From: Nitrososphaerota archaeon
GTDB taxonomy: Archaea > Thermoproteota > Nitrososphaeria > Nitrososphaerales > Nitrosopumilaceae
Length of the DNA: 64,000 nt
Direction of reading: 5' to 3'
Assembly (NCBI GenBank): GCA_021325615.1
Contig: JAJPGU010000010.1
Coordinates: 1 to 64,000 of the forward strand
The notes beneath the pieces are model-generated. The model was not told the origin of the DNA. It saw only the letters and a list, made by a program, of their open reading frames with translations, and made no database searches. The position numbers and the translations under genes were made by a program. Shown piece after piece: positions 59,117 through 64,000 of the stretch (position 1 is the first letter of the stretch; every line of letters starts with the position of its first letter).

Positions 59117-60300
59117 TACGGAATGCGACCCTCCTTCATGGGCGGGACCTTGATCTGCTGCCTTCTGCCGACGTGAGAATAAGCGGGAGGCTCATTGAAA
59201 AAATCGGGAAAGGCATTGCACCAAGAAGGGGGGAAAGGGTGATTGATTGCGAGGGGCTGCTGATGATGCCGGGACTTGTAAACTCGCATACCCACATAGG
59301 CGACTCGATAGGAAAAGACGTGGGTATAGACTCCGGCGTGGAGGAAAAGATCCATCCAGTAAGCGGCTTCAAGCAGCGAATCCTCAAGACCTCCCACCCG
59401 TCGCATCTCAAGCAATTTATCAGAAACTCGTGCGTTTCCATGGTAAAGAGGGGCATTACCACCTTCATCGACTTTAGGGAGGGGGGGCTTGCGGGGGTGG
59501 ATCTTCTAAAAAGTGCCGCCGCTGGGATTCCAATAAGGCCTGTCATAATGGGCAGGATAAACTACTATCAGGACATGGAACTTGTGCGGAAAAACTCCCC
59601 GCTGCCCAGGGAGAGACGGGCGGAACTTGGGGCCCTTGTGGCGCACTGCAGCGGGATTGGGATAAGCGGTCCGAACGAGTTCAGCGACTCGGTACTCGGG
59701 TATTTCGCAAGGCAGAAAACCCTCCGGGCTATACACTCGGCTGAAACCATAGAAGGCAACAATGCGTCAAAGAGGATGACAAAACGGTCTGAGACCAAGA
59801 GGGCACTGCTTTCAAGGCCCGACCTCCTGGTTCACATGACACATGCCTCAATGGAAGACCTGCTCTTGGCCTCAAGGAAGGGTGCGACCATCGCCGTCTG
59901 CCCGAGGGCAAACGGGGCCCTTGCCGAGGGCATACCCAATGTGGAATTAATGATGAGATCTGGATGCAATGTTACCATCGGGACCGACAATGTCATGGTA
60001 AACTCTCCCGACATGTTCAGGGAGATGGACTATATCTGGAAGGCCACAATGGGAATGAACAGGGAACGCCTCCCACCGAAATCCATCCTGAAGATGGCAA
60101 CGGTAAACGCCTCGCAGGTCCTCGGGGGAAAGATAGGCGTAATCCAAAAAAATTGCTTTGCAGACTGCATATTTGTGGAAAAGCACTCGATCGACCTTGA
60201 GCCGATGCACAATCCGCATGCTGCAATAGTTCACCGCGTCTCGGAAAATGCCATACGTGCGGTAATGTTTGAGGGGGAGTTTGCCCACGGCAAGATCTAG
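59110..60300 (+). CDS. amidohydrolase of the ATZ/TRZ deaminase-like type in the riboflavin operon
   Basis: The 396-residue metal-dependent hydrolase has the small beta domain (MLIRNATLLHGRD, then LIEKIGKG) and a TIM barrel. Expected ligands of the family are all visible: HTH in GLVNSHTHIGDSIG (about 57-70), His in RAIHSAET, His in VHMTHASMED and Asp in TIGTDNVMVNSPD (about 297). This resembles guanine/SAH deaminase-type members. It overlaps arfA by 7 nt and arfC by 20 nt. Position and chemistry suggest it supplies the missing FAPy deformylase (ArfB) or the still unidentified archaeal deaminase of the pathway. The exact step is inferred. Confidence 0.85.
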   Translation: MLIRNATLLHGRDLDLLPSADVRISGRLIEKIGKGIAPRRGERVIDCEGLLMMPGLVNSHTHIGDSIGKDVGIDSGVEEKIHPVSGFKQRILKTSHPSHLKQFIRNSCVSMVKRGITTFIDFREGGLAGVDLLKSAAAGIPIRPVIMGRINYYQDMELVRKNSPLPRERRAELGALVAHCSGIGISGPNEFSDSVLGYFARQKTLRAIHSAETIEGNNASKRMTKRSETKRALLSRPDLLVHMTHASMEDLLLASRKGATIAVCPRANGALAEGIPNVELMMRSGCNVTIGTDNVMVNSPDMFREMDYIWKATMGMNRERLPPKSILKMATVNASQVLGGKIGVIQKNCFADCIFVEKHSIDLEPMHNPHAAIVHRVSENAIRAVMFEGEFAHGKI

Positions 60301-60934
60301 GCCCTACGTGATACTAAGCGCGGCAATGAGCATAGACGGTAAGATTGCGACGCGCACCGGAGCTTCAAGGCTTTCCTCCAAGAGGGATCTTGCAAGGGTA
60401 CACAGGCTTCGAGGGTCGGCAGATGCAATCCTGGTTGGCAGAAATACCGTGGCCCAGGACGACCCGATGCTTACGGTAAGGCTTGCAAGGGGGAAAAACC
60501 CCACAAGGATAGTGCTGGATCCGAGGGCCGCGATGCCTCCAAGCTCAAGGATTGGAGCCACTGCAAATAGTATACCAACCATCGTGGCGGTGACGGAGAC
60601 TGCCCCCAAATCAAGGGCGGAAAGGCTTGCAAAAAGGGGCCTTGAGGTTATTGTGTGCGGCAGGTCCCGGATTGACCTCGGGAAACTGCTGTCCATACTT
60701 GCCCGGAAAGGAATAAGGAAGCTCGTGGTCGAGGGGGGAGGCACGACCAACTGGCACTTTCTGGCGGAGGACCTTGCCGATGAGATTCTTGTAACCATAG
60801 CTCCGTTTGTGGTGGGGGGAACAGATGCTGTTTCGCTTGTGGGTGGCCGCGGTTTTGGGAAAATCAGCCATTCATTCAAACTGAAGCAGGTCGAAAGATT
60901 GGGTAACGAGATTGTACTTAGGTACGTGCGCTAG
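60281..60934 (+). CDS. arfC: 2,5-diamino-6-ribosylamino-pyrimidinone 5'-phosphate reductase (ArfC/RIB7 type)
   Basis: The enzyme reduces the ribosyl side chain with NADPH before deamination, the archaeal and fungal order. From TTG 60281, preceded by a strong GAGGGGGAG ribosome site, the protein has 217 residues. RPYVILSAAMSIDGKIATRTG at the N-terminus, ADAILVGRNTVAQDDPMLTVR (about 48-68) and LVVEGGGTTNWHFL (about 151-164) match the RibD C-terminal reductase domain. The RibD-type deaminase domain is absent. The start lies inside the end of the amidohydrolase gene. Confidence 0.9.
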   Translation: MPTARSRPYVILSAAMSIDGKIATRTGASRLSSKRDLARVHRLRGSADAILVGRNTVAQDDPMLTVRLARGKNPTRIVLDPRAAMPPSSRIGATANSIPTIVAVTETAPKSRAERLAKRGLEVIVCGRSRIDLGKLLSILARKGIRKLVVEGGGTTNWHFLAEDLADEILVTIAPFVVGGTDAVSLVGGRGFGKISHSFKLKQVERLGNEIVLRYVR

Positions 60935-61440
60935 TGCTTTAGATCCCCGCGAAGCTCGTCTATCTTTGCCTGAAGGGATTTTTTCAGCTTGTCGTTCTTT
61001 GACAGGTTTACGAGCTTGCCGCAGGTAGGGCACTTGAAGGAGAGGTCAAGCGCCTTCTCAAACGTGAGCTTCTGGCAGTCCATGTTGCCGCAGTGGTAAA
61101 AGTCTGCCGAGTTCTCATAATCCAGCCTCTGCTGCAGCCTTTCCACGATCTTCTTTTTCTGGTTCTCGATGAAGTTGTCAACCTCGTCCTTTCTTGCCCT
61201 CCATCGGTAGACAAACCATCCCTTCTTCTCGTCCTTTACCCTGATGCCCGTGATCAAGGCCTTTCCAAAAAGATCGTAGAGGACCTTTCTTACGATGTTT
61301 ATCCTAAGGCCGGTGGAGCTTGCAATCTCTTCGTCTGTGGCATCCTCCGTGTTTAGCAGGGACCTTGCCACCTTGAGATATTCATCGCCGCCAATCAGTG
61401 CGGCAATCTTGACAAAAGGATCCTCGTGCTCTACGTTCAT
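60931..61440 (-). CDS. tfe: transcription initiation factor TFE (TFIIE alpha)
   Basis: TFE assists promoter opening by archaeal RNA polymerase. The 169-residue protein has an N-terminal winged helix (IAALIGGDEYLKVARSLLNTEDATDEEIASSTG, about 11-45), a charged helix (VDNFIENQKKKIVERLQQRLD), a zinc ribbon (CGNMDC and CPTCG) and a Lys-rich tail. It converges on arfC with a 4-nt overlap and lies just downstream of the trm56/hflX genes. Confidence 0.92.
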   Translation of the reverse strand: MNVEHEDPFVKIAALIGGDEYLKVARSLLNTEDATDEEIASSTGLRINIVRKVLYDLFGKALITGIRVKDEKKGWFVYRWRARKDEVDNFIENQKKKIVERLQQRLDYENSADFYHCGNMDCQKLTFEKALDLSFKCPTCGKLVNLSKNDKLKKSLQAKIDELRGDLKH

Positions 61441-61467
61441 TCAAAATCATCCTTCCATTCTCCATAT

Positions 61468-61998
61468 TTAAGGACTGGTTTTGTCAATCACACGTTTTCC
61501 CTTTTTTGTAGGGACGATCTCGCGCCGGCCGCCGGAAACCTTCCTCTGGAACTGGACCCCATCCTGTATCCTGTCAAGAAGGATTGCAAGGGCTGCTATC
61601 TCGGAATGCGGCTGACTTCCAACGGCCACGTTGTAGTCTGCCTCGTCATAGACCTCCCTTGGAACTTTCTCGGCACCGACGACCACCAGTATCTTGTCCT
61701 CTTTCCTGAGCAGTTCCTGTACGGCGTTGATATCCTCACCATACATGGTAAGGTGGACCACCTTGTACGAGTCTGACTTTTTCGCCCTGAGCACTTTCCG
61801 CCATTCCTCTATTATCTCGACTTCAAACCTTCCGCCCCACATCTTGTTCACCTTGGCCACAGTGTCCTTGATTTCCGGGTTTGCGTCATACATCAGGATC
61901 TTTGAGGCGCCAAATGCCCTTGAGACCAGGGCCACATGGGTTGTCACCCTGTCATCCCTCACCAGCCTCTGGCCTATGCGCAGTACCTCAATCTTCAT
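61468..61998 (-). CDS. trm56: tRNA (cytidine56-2'-O)-methyltransferase aTrm56
   Basis: This archaeal SPOUT enzyme methylates C56 in the T loop of tRNA with SAM. The 176-residue protein matches the family from [29 protein letters not shown] through HLTMYGE to the knot region [41 protein letters not shown]. It overlaps the hflX gene by 11 nt. Confidence 0.93.
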   Translation of the reverse strand: MKIEVLRIGQRLVRDDRVTTHVALVSRAFGASKILMYDANPEIKDTVAKVNKMWGGRFEVEIIEEWRKVLRAKKSDSYKVVHLTMYGEDINAVQELLRKEDKILVVVGAEKVPREVYDEADYNVAVGSQPHSEIAALAILLDRIQDGVQFQRKVSGGRREIVPTKKGKRVIDKTSP

Positions 61999-63115
61999 GG
62001 TTTACTTCGATTTCCCGTATTTCTGACCCGGCCTTCTCGCTTGGAACAGGATTATTTTCAAGGATCTGGTGGATGAGGTCTTCCAGGGATGGAACGTTCT
62101 TGCCTGTCGCCGCTGAGACGGCAAGCCACTTCCTGTTCCCGGTGAGGCCTATTTGGACAGCCTTCTCCGAGATGTCTTCCTCGGTTACAAGGTCGGACTT
62201 GTTGAGCACAAAGACAATCTTGTCATGGTTTACCCCGATCTCGTCAAGCGTGGAGACGCAGCTGCGGAACTTCTTTTTCAGCTCCGGTACGGGATCGCTG
62301 GCATCTATTACCACTAGAACGATGTCCGTGTAGACAAGTTCCTCAAGGGTTGACTTGAAGGCCTCGATCATGTAGGCCGGCAGCCTGCTTATGAAGCCCA
62401 CAGTGTCGGAAACAAGAATCTCCATGCCGCGCAGGACAATTTTTCTTGTGGTGGTGGAAAGAGTCGTAAAGAGGTTCGGGCTTTCCTCCCTCTGTTCTCC
62501 TGTAAGCGTGTTAAAGAGAGTGGTCTTTCCCGCAGACGTGTATCCTGCAAGGGAAATCGTCTTAAAACCGATCCTTTTTCTTGCCTGCCTGTGCAGCTCG
62601 CGCTGTCTTGACGACTTGACAAGCTTTGCCTTGGTACTATTCATCCTGTTCCGGATGTCGTTGTGGTAAACATCAACCTCGAATTTCCCGATGCCCATGA
62701 ATCCTGGCTGCTCCCCCATTTTTGCCAGCCTTACACGCTCCTTGGCCCTTGACATCTCGTATCTCAACTGGGCCATCTTTACCTGAAGCATAGATTCCGA
62801 GCTCCTCGCCCTGCGCTCAAAAATTTCTAAAATCAGCATCTCTCTGTCCAGAATTTTTGTCTTGAGCGTCGAGGCCAGGTTGTAGTTCTGGCTTGGCCTT
62901 AGTATTTCATCGTAAATTATGACATCCGGCTTGAGGGACTTGACGAGCTCCTTGAGTTCCTCGACCTTTCCCTCCCCAAGGCCGAACTTGGACCTGTTCA
63001 AAAACTTTTGCCGGATGGTCTTCTTCAATTCGTATCCTGCGGCGTCGCAAAGAGCAAAGGCCTCCTTTACAACGTCCTCCTTGTCATAGGTAATCAGTAT
63101 GGCAGAATCTCTCAA
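61988..63115 (-). CDS. hflX: HflX-family GTPase
   Basis: HflX binds ribosomes and can split or rescue stalled ones. The 375-residue protein has the HflX N-terminal domain (to about 165), a long coiled coil ([22 protein letters not shown]) and a GTPase domain. G1 is [10 protein letters not shown] (about 200), G3 is DTVGFI, G4 NKSDL and G5 near VSAATG. The Gly-Phe-Met-Gly GPGE-like segment ([14 protein letters not shown]) precedes the GTPase part. It is in an operon-like run with trm56 and tfe. Confidence 0.92.
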   Translation of the reverse strand: MRDSAILITYDKEDVVKEAFALCDAAGYELKKTIRQKFLNRSKFGLGEGKVEELKELVKSLKPDVIIYDEILRPSQNYNLASTLKTKILDREMLILEIFERRARSSESMLQVKMAQLRYEMSRAKERVRLAKMGEQPGFMGIGKFEVDVYHNDIRNRMNSTKAKLVKSSRQRELHRQARKRIGFKTISLAGYTSAGKTTLFNTLTGEQREESPNLFTTLSTTTRKIVLRGMEILVSDTVGFISRLPAYMIEAFKSTLEELVYTDIVLVVIDASDPVPELKKKFRSCVSTLDEIGVNHDKIVFVLNKSDLVTEEDISEKAVQIGLTGNRKWLAVSAATGKNVPSLEDLIHQILENNPVPSEKAGSEIREIEVNHED

Positions 63116-63141
63116 TGAATACGGTTCCTCGCGATTCGTAT

Positions 63142-64000
63142 CTATTGCTTTCGCAGGGTCTTTTCTATGGTCATGTTTATGACTATCTCGGCAATATCGC
63201 TAGCATACTCGGCGATCCTCCGTATGTTCTCGTTCATGCGCCTGACGCGGTAAATCTCCTCATCGTCCCTCACGGACTTGAGGCTGTCTAGTATTTTCTT
63301 CTCATACTTGGCAATGTCGGCGCTCTTTTCCACCGTTATCTCCGCCTGGTTGAAATCCTTCTTAAAGAGTGAGAGGCATGCCTCGTCAAGGACCGACAGG
63401 GCAAACGTGCTCAGTTCATCGATCGGCTCAAGGACGGACTTTCTAATGGGCTTTTTGAAGTCAAGCAGGTCTTTTGCAAGCTGCGTGGCGTGGTCGCCTA
63501 CCCGCTCGATGTTCTTTACAATAAGCCTGTAGCCCAGGCAATGGTGTGGAAACTCTATGCCCATCTCCTTGAGCATGTGCTCGTTTTGGATGGCGATTTT
63601 TAGCTGCCTTATGATGTAAAAGCTAAACCTGTCAACCTCGTCGTCGCTTGCGATGACCTCCTTTGCAAGGTCAAAGTTGGCCTCGCCTAGGGCAAGAAGC
63701 GCGTCGTTCTGCATGGACTTGGCAATAATCAGCATCCTTTTCAGGGCCCCGTCAACGGACAACTCGAAGAGGTTTATCAGAACCTGGATTGTTATGCCCT
63801 CAGTAGAATCTGCAATTATCTCGGTGCCCATGAGGATTCCCTTGACCGCCTCCTTTACCGCGTTCCTCTGGCTTGGCTTCAGCCTGCCGACCTTTGGTTT
63901 TACGTTGATAATGTTAAAGCCTAACAGATAGAGCGAAATGAGCTTCCTTGTGATCTGCGGCCCCTCATCTTCGGGTTTGATTTCCACAGTGGCATCCTCA
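63142..64000 (-). CDS. PhoU-like protein, N-terminus cut by the window edge
   Basis: The reading frame is open to position 64000, so the start lies outside the window. The visible part (about 286 residues) covers two PhoU repeats ([28 protein letters not shown] onward, with a C-terminal helical bundle). It is similar in layout to the protein at 3918-4895, which suggests an AbrB-like DNA-binding domain upstream. The role is presumably in phosphate-related regulation. Confidence 0.8.
   Translation of the reverse strand, partial: EDATVEIKPEDEGPQITRKLISLYLLGFNIINVKPKVGRLKPSQRNAVKEAVKGILMGTEIIADSTEGITIQVLINLFELSVDGALKRMLIIAKSMQNDALLALGEANFDLAKEVIASDDEVDRFSFYIIRQLKIAIQNEHMLKEMGIEFPHHCLGYRLIVKNIERVGDHATQLAKDLLDFKKPIRKSVLEPIDELSTFALSVLDEACLSLFKKDFNQAEITVEKSADIAKYEKKILDSLKSVRDDEEIYRVRRMNENIRRIAEYASDIAEIVINMTIEKTLRKQ

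Overview
The window reads as a chromosomal segment of an ammonia-oxidizing-type archaeon (Thaumarchaeota/Nitrososphaerota), most like a soil Nitrososphaera relative. This is inferred from the archaeal CoA genes, TFE, Nep1, Rpp21, S19e, PDCD5, aTrm56, an A-type ATP synthase operon, paired AbrB/PhoU-type proteins, and exported proteins carrying the C-terminal WVKxxAxWW...IDDxxF module common in this phylum. No amo, rRNA or CRISPR locus is present. Genes are dense, often overlap by 1-20 nt, use many TTG/GTG starts, and several have a TATA-like box about 25-30 nt before the start codon, as expected for leaderless mRNAs.

Layout. 0.16-3.9 kb: leftward CoA operon (pantoate kinase, phosphopantothenate synthetase, panB, coaBC). 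3.9-10 kb: PhoU-like protein, NUDIX hydrolase, a double-module Lrp regulator, and a MacB-like permease/ATPase/surface-protein operon. 10-18.3 kb: UbiB kinase, Hsp20, thymidylate kinase, HD hydrolase, UMP kinase, membrane proteins, rhodanese. 18.4-27 kb: A-type ATP synthase operon K-E-C-F-A-B-D-(41-aa ORF)-H-I. 27-33 kb: divergent pyrI/pyrB, a NikR-like regulator and a ZnuABC-type metal importer. 33-39.5 kb: secreted proteins, rhomboid protease, tautomerase, nitrilase, thiolase and its DUF35 partner. 39.6-44.8 kb: a small zinc ribbon, an ArsR-HTH/ATP-cone/NrdD-like fusion without the glycyl-radical loop, and a class II ribonucleotide reductase. 44.8-47.2 kb: two exported enzyme-like proteins. 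47.2-52.6 kb: an A+T-richer Kdp potassium-pump island with its own Lrp/AsnC regulator, bordered by a pentapeptide-repeat remnant and a tRNA-Gly gene. 52.8-54.6 kb: translation/RNA genes. 54.6-56.5 kb: an MDR reductase and a CitE-like lyase. 56.6-60.9 kb: a riboflavin operon. 60.9-64 kb: TFE, aTrm56, HflX, and a second PhoU-like protein cut by the window edge. No gene-free stretch exceeds about 300 nt.

Most interesting points. (1) In the riboflavin operon an amidohydrolase of the deaminase-like ATZ/TRZ type lies between GTP cyclohydrolase III and the ArfC reductase, with overlaps on both sides. It is a strong candidate for a missing archaeal riboflavin step (deformylase or deaminase). (2) A degenerate anaerobic-RNR scaffold fused to an HTH and an ATP-cone sits directly upstream of the class II RNR gene, whose leader has two inverted repeats. 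It looks like a nucleotide-sensing repressor built from an enzyme. (3) The Kdp island has a perfect 15-nt palindrome next to a divergent AsnC regulator and a KdpF-like peptide at the unusual end of the operon. (4) Small genes: a 41-aa membrane peptide inside the ATP synthase operon and a 53-aa zinc ribbon.
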